In this document: positions 33,462 through 41,913 of the stretch, one piece after another | How positions within the stretch are numbered: the first letter of the stretch is position 1 | How the letters are laid out: the number at the start of each line of letters is the position of its first letter | From: Methylacidiphilum caldifontis | GTDB lineage: Bacteria; Verrucomicrobiota; Verrucomicrobiia; Methylacidiphilales; Methylacidiphilaceae | Assembly (NCBI RefSeq): GCF_017310505.1 | Contig: NZ_CP065957.1 | Span: forward strand, 248,001 to 312,000 | Length of the DNA: 64,000 bases | Reading direction: 5' to 3' | Notes under the pieces: generated by a model | Told to the model about the DNA's origin: nothing | Database searches by the model: none | What the model saw: only the letters and a program-made list of their open reading frames with translations | Translations under genes and position numbers: made by a program

Positions 33462-34724
33462 ATGATCCCTTTTTTCCCAAAAGCTTCACTTTACCTTATT
33501 CTTTTTTTGGTCTGCACAGATTTCTCCTTTGGTAAAATACAAGTCAAACCTATTATTCCTAAAAAAATTGCTATTAACTTAGAACAACTGCCTCAAGCTG
33601 AAGTCAATGGTTCAAACAACTGGCCTAAGGTAGTTCCTCCACCGGCAAATGCTGTTCTCTATCTTCCTGAAGGTTTTACAGTCAATATCTTTGCCAAGGA
33701 GCTAGACAATCCCCGTTGGCTTGCTTTAACCCCTTCTGGAGACGTTCTCGTAGCCGAATCCTACTCGGGAAGAATCAAACTGCTAAAGGATACAAACAAG
33801 GACGGCCAGGCCGATCAGATCACCCTTTTTGGGGATGTATCCAATGGATTACATCTGCCTTTTGGCATGGCTTTTAACAAAGATACTTTTTATGTCGCCA
33901 ATACCGATGGAGTTCTTTCCTTCCCTTATAAAGTAGGACAAAAGAAGCTCGAAGGAAGAGGAAGAAAACTACTCTCTCTTCCGGGGGGCGGAAACCATTG
34001 GAGCCGGACTTTAGCTTTATCCCCCGATGGCCAATCACTGTTTATCACGGTGGGTTCCAAAACCAATGTCGATGAAGACCCTCCTCCTCGTGCTTCAATC
34101 CTTCTCTATAAACTTAATACAAAAAGCTATGAATCCTATGCTACTGGCCTGAGAAACCCCGTGGGATTAGCATTTCATCCCCTGACTTCAGTTCTTTATA
34201 CAACGGTAAACGAAAGAGATTGGCTTGGAGATGAACTTGTCCCTGATTATCTAACCCAGGTCGAAAAAGGCGATTTTTATGGATGGCCTTACTGTTACTT
34301 ATCCCCCCAGTTTATCGATCCACGGTGGAAGAACAAAATTAAGGGCACAAAAGCTGAAGAGTTTATCAAATCCACAAAAAAACCCGATGTTCTTTTTGAA
34401 AGCCATTCTGCAGCATTAGGCTTAGCCTTTGCTCCACCGGATGCTCCTTTGCCCGAACATTATAAAAATGGGGCTTTTGTGGCCCTCCATGGTTCCTGGA
34501 ACCGAAAACCGGCTACCGGCTACAAGATCGTTTTTGTTCCTTTTGGGGAAAATCACAAGCCTAAAGGCTATTACGAGGATTTTATGACCGGTTTTCTGCT
34601 CAATCCATATCCATCGAAAACTTGGGGAAGACCCGCAGGACTGATCTTTCTTCCGGATGGAAGTCTACTACTTGCCGATGATGGAAACAATGTGATCTAC
34701 CGGATTAGCTACAAGGGCCATTAG
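33462..34724 (+). CDS. PQQ-dependent sugar dehydrogenase-like protein (sorbosone dehydrogenase family)
   Basis: This 420-residue secreted six-bladed propeller protein has a signal peptide (~1-24), then 'FTVNIFAKELDNPRWLALTPSGDVLVAES' , 'GNHWSRTLALSPDGQSLFITVGS', 'ATGLRNPVGLAFHPL', 'ERDWLGDELVPDYLT' and 'ALHGSWNRKPATGYKIVFVPF'. These are the metal- and PQQ-pocket motifs of the soluble glucose/sorbosone dehydrogenase group. It probably oxidises a sugar or other alcohol in the periplasm with PQQ, a cofactor methanotrophs make for methanol dehydrogenase. The substrate is unknown. It starts 25 bases after the PEBP gene. Confidence 0.8.
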   Translation: MIPFFPKASLYLILFLVCTDFSFGKIQVKPIIPKKIAINLEQLPQAEVNGSNNWPKVVPPPANAVLYLPEGFTVNIFAKELDNPRWLALTPSGDVLVAESYSGRIKLLKDTNKDGQADQITLFGDVSNGLHLPFGMAFNKDTFYVANTDGVLSFPYKVGQKKLEGRGRKLLSLPGGGNHWSRTLALSPDGQSLFITVGSKTNVDEDPPPRASILLYKLNTKSYESYATGLRNPVGLAFHPLTSVLYTTVNERDWLGDELVPDYLTQVEKGDFYGWPYCYLSPQFIDPRWKNKIKGTKAEEFIKSTKKPDVLFESHSAALGLAFAPPDAPLPEHYKNGAFVALHGSWNRKPATGYKIVFVPFGENHKPKGYYEDFMTGFLLNPYPSKTWGRPAGLIFLPDGSLLLADDGNNVIYRISYKGH

Positions 34725-35009
34725 GGCATATTTCTAAATTTTTAAAACAAAAGGTTCATCTTCATGCGGTAAAAAATAAAAACAAAGAGTGAGTTCTGTT
34801 CCTTACCCTTGTCATGTAACTGTTCTTGCAACGAGAACCGTTGGAACCAAAGTCTTTCCTTGAGCTTATCCCAAAACCATTAATGGGTTTATTGATGATC
34901 ATGCTCTTAATAAAGAGCTTTTAAGCCCTCTGTGTATCACTCCAAATCGCCCGAATAATTTACCGTCCAATGTGTTCTACATTGACGATGTAGGATAAGC
35001 CTACATTAC
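34725..35009. other. Intergenic tract with decayed reading frame before the IS element
   Basis: A 45-codon frame without a start codon (34864-34998) reads '...NGFIDDHALNKELLSPLC' and 'NLPSNVFYIDDVG', which looks coding-derived but matches nothing I recognise. A perfect hairpin TGTAGG-ATAAG-CCTACA (34989-35005) immediately precedes a TTAC (35006-35009), the tetranucleotide next to which IS200/IS605 elements commonly insert. Confidence 0.35.
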
Positions 35010-35095
35010 TACCCAAGCCTACGCCGCAGTGCTCCACCTATAATCGGGCGACGATTGAGGTGGTGGTGAAGCGGCGCTATCGTCCGTCAGGGCGA

Positions 35096-35551
35096 TCAGT
35101 CCGGCATGTTTTGTCTCTCGATGTATTGTTTCAGGACTGCAGGCGGGGCGCCACCCACGGTGATGATGCAGTAGCTGCGGCTCCAGAAGACAGGCTCTTG
35201 ACAATAGAACTTCCGCAGATGCTCGGAGAACTCCTTGCAGATCAGCCTGGAAGTGACGGTCTTGAGGTTGTTGACCAGAGCGGAGGGCGCGGTTTTTGGT
35301 GTCAGCTCCAACAGGATATGGACATGATCGGCCTCTCCATTGAATTCCAAAAATTCTCCGCCCCACTTGGCCACGGTGCTGCGGGTTATCTCTTCCAGCC
35401 GTTCCAGCATGGAGGCGGTGATGCACTTGCGGCGGTACTTGGTGACAAGAACCAAATGGTATTGAAGTTTGAAAACACAGTAGTATAGACCTATCGATTG
35501 TATCCCACCCTGCGCCAGATCAAGGCGCTGGAGTGGTTGCGCTGGGTGCAT
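35096..35551 (-). CDS. tnpA: IS200/IS605 HUH (Y1) transposase TnpA
   Basis: Homology starts at 'YYCVFKLQYHLVLVTKYRRK' and ends at 'VLKQYIERQNMPD'. The HUH pair is in 'ADHVHILLEL' and the catalytic Tyr in 'LKQYIERQ'. The conserved region is ~133 residues, the usual size. No good start codon lies exactly at the family start: the nearest ATG is 35551, giving ~20 extra residues that overlap tnpB antisense, so the real start is uncertain. It cuts and joins single-stranded element ends. Confidence 0.8.
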   Translation of the reverse strand: MHPAQPLQRLDLAQGGIQSIGLYYCVFKLQYHLVLVTKYRRKCITASMLERLEEITRSTVAKWGGEFLEFNGEADHVHILLELTPKTAPSALVNNLKTVTSRLICKEFSEHLRKFYCQEPVFWSRSYCIITVGGAPPAVLKQYIERQNMPD

Positions 35552-36718
35552 TGCCTGCTGTGGAACAGGGCGATGGATGAACGGCGCAGGGGCTGGATTC
35601 AGCAGCAAAAATCCCTGTCTTTCTCCGATCAGTGCAAAGCATTGACCGACTGGCGGGCCCAATCGCCCTTGCTTCGGTCGGTCAACGCCCAATCCGAACA
35701 GCTGACGTTAAAGCGCCTGGATCTAGCCTTCCGGCACTTCTTCGGCCGGGTGAAGAACGGTGAGGAGCCGGGGTTTCCCCGCTTCAAGCCGCTGCATCGT
35801 TTCGAAGGATGGGGTTACAAGACCCACGGAGATGGCTAGCGCTTGCTTTCTGGTCCTGGGATGAAACACGGCAAGTTGCGCCTCTCTGGCGTAGGCGAGC
35901 TGCGCATCCGAGGCAAGGCCCGGAGGGTTGACGCGCCCAAAACCTGCGAGATTCTGCACCGCCGCGGCACATGGTACGCCTCGGTTACGGTGGAGCGCGA
36001 GCCCAAGAGATTACATGGGGAACGGATCGGTGGCCTGGATTGGGGTGTGGAAACGTTCGCCACCCTGGCCACGCCGGAAGGGGTGGAGCGGATCGAAAAT
36101 CCCCGGCATTTGCAGCGCTCTCTAGAACGAATCGGCGCCGTACAAAAACGCATCTGCCGCAAGGAGGAAGAGGCGAAAAAGGCCAGCGGCAAGATGAAAG
36201 GCTTTCCCCTCTCCAACCGTCTGAGGAAGGAATACGCCCTTTTGGGCAGGTTGCATGAGAAGGTGACCAACCAGCGCCAGGATTTTCTCCACCAGACCAG
36301 CGCTTGGCTTGTGGCCACCTTTGCGGTTTTGGGGCTGGAGCAGTTGAACATTCGTGGGATGACGGCCTTGGGCGGCGCGTACAAGAGAGGCTTAAACCGC
36401 GGCATTTTCGATGCCGCAGCCGGCATGTTCCATCAGATGCTCAGGTACAAAGCGCAAGAGGCTGGTGGCTGGGCGATGGAGGCAGATAGCCGCAAGCTTA
36501 AGCCCAGCCAGCGCTGCCAGCTGTGCGGCAGGCTGGAGAAAAAGCCCTTGTCGCAGCGCTGGCATGATTGTCCTTGTGGCGCATCTTGTTCAGGTGATGA
36601 GAACGCCGCCAAGCTGCTTTTGAGCTGGGTCATGAAACAGATTGGTGGCCGGGAACCGGCCAAGGCGTTGAGGGAGGTAAGACCGGCAAGCCTTCCAGGC
36701 AACCCGGCACTCCCGTAG
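35498..36718 (+). pseudogene. tnpB: TnpB RNA-guided nuclease with in-frame TAG
   Basis: One frame covers the whole protein but is interrupted by TAG at 35837-35839, after 'GWGYKTHGDG', where Trp (TGG) is usual. Downstream the RuvC catalytic residues are present: 'GLDWGVETFATL' (RuvC-I Asp), 'LGLEQLNIRGM' (RuvC-II Glu), the zinc-finger Cys in 'CQLCG...CPCG' and 'SGDENAAKLLL' (RuvC-III Asp). The start is TTG 35498; the homologous N-terminus 'TYRLYPT' extends three codons upstream without a start. Restoring the Trp codon would give a plausible full-length ~400-residue nuclease, so this is a recent lesion, a sequencing error, or a gene producing an internal product. Confidence 0.78.
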
Positions 36719-36727
36719 AAGCGCGAA

Positions 36728-36764
36728 ACTCACGCCATACCATCAGGTTGGCGGGAGTAGTTCA
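36728..36764 (+). other. Right-end hairpin of the IS605 element, omega-RNA 3' scaffold
   Basis: ACTCACGCCA (36728-36737) pairs with TGGCGGGAGT (36749-36758) with one A-G mismatch, followed by AGTTCA. In TnpB systems the right end forms the 3' part of the omega RNA and the guide is the flanking DNA just outside it. The guide here would start at 36765. Confidence 0.6.
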
Positions 36765-37232
36765 TAAAGCAAGACAATTGAAGCTTCCATCTTTTTCTAT
36801 ATCATCTTATATAAGACCAGTACTTGATATCTTTCGCTTTTAACAGCTTTTCAATCTACCAATTTGTCTTTGTCCCATTAAAACCTCTCTAAAGAGAATC
36901 ACCTTTATTGGACTCCACGACCCTTAAGGTCGTAGCGGCTGCGAGCGCTCATCCAGCAACAGCTGTCTTTCGCGCTCCCATCGACACAATATATGTGTCA
37001 AGACGACAAGCACTTCGGCGGATTCATGGATCATAACGAGCTTTCTGGACATGATAAAATTGTATTGAAACCGTATCTATCCGCAACTCTTTGACCAACA
37101 ATTAAAGCTTTTTAGGCAAGTTTAAAGGCTATATACTCCATTTTCCATTTTCAAACTCCTCTTGCCTCCAACAAAAAATAAAAGGATATTTCATGTATTG
37201 ACATAAGTATTCAACACATTTTTATTCTTATC
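36765..37232. other. Intergenic region with transposon-like debris and a promoter candidate
   Basis: No gene is seen in about 470 bases. It contains a GC-richer patch (36900-37030) with the perfect hairpin ACGACC-CTTAA-GGTCGT (36917-36933), in the style of an IS605 right end read on the minus strand. It also holds dispersed repeat copy 2 (37045-37109) and a possible sigma-70 -35 box TTGACA at 37198-37203 with TATTCT at 37223-37228, just before the small gene that follows. Confidence 0.4.
37045..37109 (+). repeat. Dispersed ~65-bp repeat, copy 2
   Basis: Pairs with 4081-4146. Both share CTGGACATG at the left and CGCAACTCTTT-ACCAA-AAAGCT at the right. Read on the minus strand, this copy is open as 'ALIVGQRVADRYGFNTILSC', while the other copy has stops, suggesting a decaying protein-coding ancestor. 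Confidence 0.5.
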
Positions 37233-37409
37233 ATGAAAGTATTGAAAATTCTTCTTGTTGTCTTAGCTTTTGTGCTTCTCTTTTTTGCTCCCCATTTAAC
37301 CCATCTTTTTGAGAGAACGCAACGCAAAGCCGTAGAAACACAAGCTATCAAAAAGGGATTAGAAAGACTCCAAAAGGAACAAGCCAATCAAAACACCCCG
37401 TCCCATTAA
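37233..37409 (+). CDS. Small single-span membrane protein (58 residues)
   Basis: The ORF begins M-K-V-L-K, followed by a 16-18-residue hydrophobic segment (ILLVVLAFVLLFFAP) and a charged helix rich in Lys/Gln/Glu ('ERTQRKAVETQAIKKGLERL'), ending T-P-S-H. The layout, one signal/anchor plus a basic amphipathic tail, and a promoter-like sequence just upstream support a real small gene. No family was recognised. Confidence 0.5.
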   Translation: MKVLKILLVVLAFVLLFFAPHLTHLFERTQRKAVETQAIKKGLERLQKEQANQNTPSH

Positions 37410-37598
37410 ATGCTTTGGAGGTTTTCTTCCTTTAGTTTTATACTCTTTGTTGCTTTCTAGAGGGCCACATTCTTAATGTCGTTGTTAGTGTAATAGCTCA
37501 AATGAGATTTAAATTCATTTCAGCCATTCTTCAATCTTCTATAGTGGAACTGCACGCCAAAAAAGCAAAGTCGAAGAAGAAAATACAAACATATTATT

Positions 37599-38645
37599 TT
37601 AAAAATTATACCGAATTCCCCCAAGGGCCATGTTAAAAGACTGGGGATATTTAATTAACATTGAATCTCCATTAGTACGCAAGTAAGAAAACTCCGTATT
37701 CTTAATCCAAAGAATTTTGTATTCAATAAAAGCGCTCCAATGATCAGTAAAGTTGTATTGGACTCCCGCTATCCCTTGTCCTACAAAGGCTCCCTGAGAA
37801 TAACTATGACCGGTCAGTAGATTTAGCCCATTTGGAGCAATCATATTAGTCCCTGAAGAAGCAAGATAAGCTCCTCCTATACCTCCTCCCAAGTAAGGGA
37901 CAATCTTTGTTGGGTTGACAAATCGAATTAACCCATCGACAACGAAAATGCCCATGTTCAGCTGAGAACTAAACCCATAAGGAATGTTGGTCGATTTTGT
38001 CCCGGATATTCCTCCTACCAAGGTTGAAGAGATATTTTCTTGTCCAATATAATAGGCTTCAAATTGTGCTGCAGGCTGTAGCCAATATTTTCCTTGAGAA
38101 TCCATCTTGTAGCCCGAAAAGTTGTAACCCACCTGGATCCCGCCAACGCCTGCGGTATCTCCATGGGATTGACCCCCAGCAGAAAACAATGGAGGCGAAC
38201 TTAATGCACTGATGCCGTTGCTCATGGGAAAAGCGGCTCCCCCAAAAATCCCAAAATAAATACCAGTTTTAGGTCCCAAAACTTCTTCTTTATGAAGTTC
38301 TTTAGGATTTTTACTTTCTTTCTGCTCTTTTATTTCCGAGCTCCGTGTTCCTTCCGTTGCCGCACCTCCTTCAATCTCCCCCGTTGTACTTGATGAAGAA
38401 TTAGTTGATGAAGTTTCAATAGTGGAAGTTGAAGAAGAACTACTCGATTGTGAAGAAACATCCTGAGGACTTACAGCATCCCCTTCAGATTGGGTTACAG
38501 CAGAGGGGCTAGAATCGATGACTGGCATCTCCTGTCCGTAGAGGTAAAAGCAAAAAAAACAGGTTGGGGAAAGAGCCAAAAACACTTTTTTAAACGCAGC
38601 CCACAACCATCGTTTATTTCTAAAATTCAAGTAAAAAAACCTCAT
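37599..38645 (-). CDS. Outer-membrane beta-barrel protein with Ser/Thr-rich linker
   Basis: This 348-residue protein has a hydrophobic signal (~18-38), a low-complexity Ser/Thr/Glu linker (~45-120) and a C-terminal OmpA/OMP-type barrel (~127-348). The barrel has alternating strands such as 'YFGIFGGAAFPM', 'GGIQVGYNFSGY' and 'FIEYKILWIK', and the terminal aromatic signature 'LGGIRYNF'. It resembles small outer-membrane barrel porins or surface proteins; the function is unknown. Upstream (38646-39004) only a hairpin TTGATT-CTCA-AATCAA (38676-38691) is visible in the gap before the oxidase genes. Confidence 0.65.
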   Translation of the reverse strand: MRFFYLNFRNKRWLWAAFKKVFLALSPTCFFCFYLYGQEMPVIDSSPSAVTQSEGDAVSPQDVSSQSSSSSSTSTIETSSTNSSSSTTGEIEGGAATEGTRSSEIKEQKESKNPKELHKEEVLGPKTGIYFGIFGGAAFPMSNGISALSSPPLFSAGGQSHGDTAGVGGIQVGYNFSGYKMDSQGKYWLQPAAQFEAYYIGQENISSTLVGGISGTKSTNIPYGFSSQLNMGIFVVDGLIRFVNPTKIVPYLGGGIGGAYLASSGTNMIAPNGLNLLTGHSYSQGAFVGQGIAGVQYNFTDHWSAFIEYKILWIKNTEFSYLRTNGDSMLIKYPQSFNMALGGIRYNF

Positions 38646-39004
38646 AATAACCTCTAATGATCGTTTTACTGACGTTTGATTCTCAAATCAAGCAACCGCT
38701 TTTCCTTTTTTATCTTTCTACTTATGCAAGCATAAAGTAGACCCCTTTATTCCCCTTTTTCTCAAAATCATTTTCCGCCTTTTCTCATAGCAAATTTTGT
38801 AATCCCTAGCACGTTACATTTTTGTTACATTTTATGTTTTCCGCATATCTGATTACAAAAGCATTGGGATGGTATTCATATTTTTTTTCTTCAAAACAAG
38901 GGCTTAAAAACCCTAAAAAGACAACTTTTATTTCTAAGAGGAAGCTACATAAACAACAAGGCTTTTATTCTAAAAGAGAAAGAACTCGCTTGATCTTTTT
39001 AACC

Positions 39005-40690
39005 TTAAAAACCCTGGAAAGGGGGAGCCGTTAATTTTGGTGGAATATGGGTAAGTAAAAAGGGGCCATAAACCAAGGCAATTAGGACAAAGGAAAGTAA
39101 AACCCAATAGGAAAGCCTATCGAGAATAAGTTGCCAGCCTGAAGGAGCTGCACCGAGATAGGTTTCTGTAAAGGGCATATCCGGATAGGTTACGGTTTGT
39201 TTTTTTTGCACTAGAGTAACGAATATGACGAGGAAAAAGAGGACGCAAGATATAAACATGATCGTTCCTCCAATTCCGGTGAGTGCTCCAGCAAGTTTCC
39301 AACCTGGTAACGGTTCATAGTTGATGATAGCCATAGCTGTTCTTCTGGGCATTCCCAGAATTCCTCCAGATATCTCTCCACGGGCAAATATCATGACACC
39401 AAGAAAATAAATCCACGGTTGCCATTTCGCCACTCCTTTAAGAGCCAATGGCTTACCCGTTAGGTAGGGAATAAGCCAATAGGCTATGCCAAAGTAGGAG
39501 AGAGTGACAGCTGAACCTAAAGTAAGGTGAAAATGACCAGGTACAAAAGTGGTATTATGGGTTAAAAGATTCATGTTATAGCTTGCGTTCATGATCCCTG
39601 TGATTCCACCAGGTAGAAAAGCGATCATCGCCAGCACTTGGGCACTCACGGTGGGATTAGCCCAAGGCAGTTTCCAAAACCAACCCAGTATTCCCTTTCC
39701 CCCATTGGCCCTGCCTCCAATTTCAAGAGCATACATAATGGAAAAGGCCGTAAGAAGGCTGGGGAAAGCGATTCCGAAAGTGAGTATAAGAACCGCTATT
39801 TTGTAATAGTTACCTACTCCAGGATCGGTGTATTGATGGTGAAAACCTACAGGGACCAAGACAACAAAAAGGATAAAAGCGATTCGGGCTAGAGAATCGC
39901 TAAAAAGCTTTCCTCCTACCATTCTTGGAATAAATATATACCAGGAAACATAGGCTGGAAGTAGCCAATAGTAAACGATCTGGTGTCCTGTATACCAGAA
40001 CAACACTCTACTCAGAAGAGGGTCAGAACCGGGAAGAAGATTTAATGACCAGGGCAGTAAAAGGAATAGATCCTCAGCTGCAGCACCCAAGGATGAAATA
40101 TCCCACATGATGTAGGTCATGATCGAAACATAAGCCATTAGGGGTATACGCTCTCCTTTATGTTCTTTTCTCCATGCAGCAAGAGCCATAAGCTGGGCAG
40201 CAGAAATAAGCCAAGTACTTACAACTGCCAAGGCGATGCCTAAATAAAAAGCCCAGTGGGCACGCAAAGGAGGATAAAAGGTATAAAGCACGCTTGCTTT
40301 ACCAACAAATATGGGAATACCCGCAAAGAGAGTGCCTAATACAAGTAAAATAAAAGAAAGAGCTAAAATTTTTGAGTTAAGATTCCGGCCTAAACCTCTA
40401 GCCGTTGTCAAAGCAAGCCAACCGTTAGCTTCAGCAAAAGTGAATATAAAGGCATTGAGTACACCATGAGCGGTCAATCCTTCATAATAAGTTTTCATGC
40501 CGGGCAAAAAACTAAAAAGACTAATGCCCGCATAATTGAGCCCCTGAACAAACCCTTGAAAAACCCCAAATGCAAGAGCTGCAAACCCAAAAAGGATAGA
40601 TAGCAGTATCCACCTGTGGTTATCTGGAGAAAGTTTAAACTCCTTGGGATTCTCAACAACTTGAGTCTGGACCTGAAAAATAGTGCTCAT
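39005..40690 (-). CDS. cbaA: ba3-type (family B) cytochrome oxidase subunit I
   Basis: This 561-residue heme-copper oxidase subunit has about 13 spans. The low-spin heme His is in 'TAHGVLNAFIF', CuB His and cross-linked Tyr in 'GHQIVYYWLLPAY', the CuB His pair in 'GFHHQYTDPG', and heme ligands in 'FVPGHFHLTLG'. The pattern and length are of the B (ba3) family, which reduces O2 at low concentrations with reduced proton pumping. It is the last gene of a four-gene operon. Such high-affinity oxidases suit hot, low-oxygen habitats. Confidence 0.9.
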   Translation of the reverse strand: MSTIFQVQTQVVENPKEFKLSPDNHRWILLSILFGFAALAFGVFQGFVQGLNYAGISLFSFLPGMKTYYEGLTAHGVLNAFIFTFAEANGWLALTTARGLGRNLNSKILALSFILLVLGTLFAGIPIFVGKASVLYTFYPPLRAHWAFYLGIALAVVSTWLISAAQLMALAAWRKEHKGERIPLMAYVSIMTYIMWDISSLGAAAEDLFLLLPWSLNLLPGSDPLLSRVLFWYTGHQIVYYWLLPAYVSWYIFIPRMVGGKLFSDSLARIAFILFVVLVPVGFHHQYTDPGVGNYYKIAVLILTFGIAFPSLLTAFSIMYALEIGGRANGGKGILGWFWKLPWANPTVSAQVLAMIAFLPGGITGIMNASYNMNLLTHNTTFVPGHFHLTLGSAVTLSYFGIAYWLIPYLTGKPLALKGVAKWQPWIYFLGVMIFARGEISGGILGMPRRTAMAIINYEPLPGWKLAGALTGIGGTIMFISCVLFFLVIFVTLVQKKQTVTYPDMPFTETYLGAAPSGWQLILDRLSYWVLLSFVLIALVYGPFLLTHIPPKLTAPPFQGF

Positions 40691-40706
40691 GGGCTCTTTT
40701 CCTTTC

Positions 40707-41189
40707 TTATTTTACCGTTATTGTGCCTGTCATCAGGTGGTGAAGCGTTCCGCAATATTCATGACAGATGATCCGATATTCTCCAGCCTTATTAAACTTA
40801 TGCCTAAGAACAGAAATCTGGCCTGGCAAAAGCATCATATTGACATCGGTCCCTGGAATGTAAAAACCATGATCGATGTCTAGGCTGGTCCCATAAAAAG
40901 TTACATCAGCTCCCAAAGGCAACTCTATAGAAGGGGGATTAAACATCCATGCTTGGCCAATGACCACTACCTTGTATTGACCTGGCCCCACTTCTTGAAT
41001 TCCAGGCTGATTAAAAGGAGGAGTGCGCATGACGGCAGAGACTAATGACTCGCCAGGATTAGGAACAATTTGACCGGAATCCGTGGGTACTCTTACTGCT
41101 AAAGCTAGTGACGCATAAATAATAGCAACGATAAAAGCTATAAGTATACTTATAGAAAGCCAGACATAAATTTTTTCTAGTTTCTCCAT
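40707..41189 (-). CDS. cbaB: ba3-type oxidase subunit II (CuA)
   Basis: I start at ATG 41189 (M-E-K-L-E-K) because AAAGGAGGTGA lies just before it, not at 41216. The result is 160 residues with one N-terminal membrane anchor and a periplasmic cupredoxin domain. CuA ligands are visible: His in 'LDIDHGFYIP' and the cluster 'CHEYCGTLHHLM' with two Cys, His and Met. It passes electrons from cytochrome c to subunit I. Confidence 0.9.
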   Translation of the reverse strand: MEKLEKIYVWLSISILIAFIVAIIYASLALAVRVPTDSGQIVPNPGESLVSAVMRTPPFNQPGIQEVGPGQYKVVVIGQAWMFNPPSIELPLGADVTFYGTSLDIDHGFYIPGTDVNMMLLPGQISVLRHKFNKAGEYRIICHEYCGTLHHLMTGTITVK

Positions 41190-41193
41190 CTGC

Positions 41194-41349
41194 TCACCTC
41201 CTTTGAACCATCTCAAAATACATAAAAAGCCACATGCCTGCGAGAACCGCCAGATAAAGGATTAAAACAAAAAGAGTGCCTACCGGAGGAGGAAGCTTTT
41301 TTTCTACCCTTTGTTTTTCCTTTTGGGGTCCGAGCTGAGCTTCACTCAT
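41194..41349 (-). CDS. ba3-type oxidase small subunit (IIa-like), 51 residues
   Basis: ATG 41349 to TGA 41194 encodes a 51-residue protein with a charged N-terminus ('KEKQRVEKKLPPP') and one membrane span ('GTLFVLILYLAVLAGMWLFMYF'). Its stop codon lies within the ribosome site of the subunit II gene, so the two are coupled. Position and topology match the single-helix subunit IIa of ba3 oxidases. It has its own ribosome site (AAGGAGGG). Confidence 0.7.
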   Translation of the reverse strand: MSEAQLGPQKEKQRVEKKLPPPVGTLFVLILYLAVLAGMWLFMYFEMVQRR

Positions 41350-41371
41350 AATTCCCTCCTTGGGTCTAAAT

Positions 41372-41626
41372 TCACTGATCGGTTTGTTCGGGTACTAAAC
41401 AGCGTAATTGTTTAGAAAAAAACAGGGCAACAACCACAAAAACTCCAAGCCAAAGCAGAGCAATGAGACCATCTTCAGGTCTACCTAACCCTTCAAGAAA
41501 AGCATTCAATGCGCCCCAACCCAGAAAGGAGACAAGGCTAAGGGCAATAAAATAAAACAGAACCGTTCCGGTTAGGCCTTGAGGACATTCCTTCTCTGAA
41601 TGAGAAATCATATCCTGATTTGTCAT
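41372..41626 (-). CDS. Small two-span membrane protein in the oxidase operon
   Basis: This 84-residue protein has two hydrophobic spans (~22-45 and ~54-72) and a short soluble start with one Cys. It is the first gene of the operon, preceded by AAAGGA. It may be an assembly factor or accessory subunit; no family was recognised. The 286-base gap before rpsA holds no gene. Confidence 0.6.
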   Translation of the reverse strand: MTNQDMISHSEKECPQGLTGTVLFYFIALSLVSFLGWGALNAFLEGLGRPEDGLIALLWLGVFVVVALFFSKQLRCLVPEQTDQ

Positions 41627-41913
41627 GATATGTCCTTTTTTTTTCCAATTTTACATATTTATTTAAGCATTACAGTAAAATAAAAAAAGGAAAAAACAAT
41701 GCTCTAGATAACCAATAAAAAAATAGAGGGTTCCCCTATTGATGAATTAACATAAGATCCTAAAGAATAGGTTCTAAGGATACGGCCCGTTATCTTAGCC
41801 AAACTCAAAGCATCTTAACAATAAAAGATGCCCTTTAATTAAGGGTTTCCTCTAATGAAAAGATCACCGGAAAAAACCTTTTCAATGTTTTGAAAAGGAA
41901 AAGAAAACAAAGA

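Larger units (their letters stand above)
35010..36764. mobile_element. IS200/IS605-family insertion sequence (tnpA and tnpB divergent)
   Basis: This ~1.75-kb GC-rich block carries a minus-strand Y1 transposase and a plus-strand tnpB, the IS605 gene order. The proposed left edge follows TTAC at 35006-35009. The proposed right edge follows the hairpin at 36728-36758 and the sequence AGTTCA, ending at 36764. The ends are inferred from composition and motifs. The element has no terminal inverted repeats or target duplication, as expected for this family. Confidence 0.8.

Noticed and set aside
35019-35426. Minus-strand Arg/His-rich ORF overlapping tnpA
   Set aside because: It lies in another frame of tnpA, which has clear HUH motifs; the composition is that of a GC-rich shadow.
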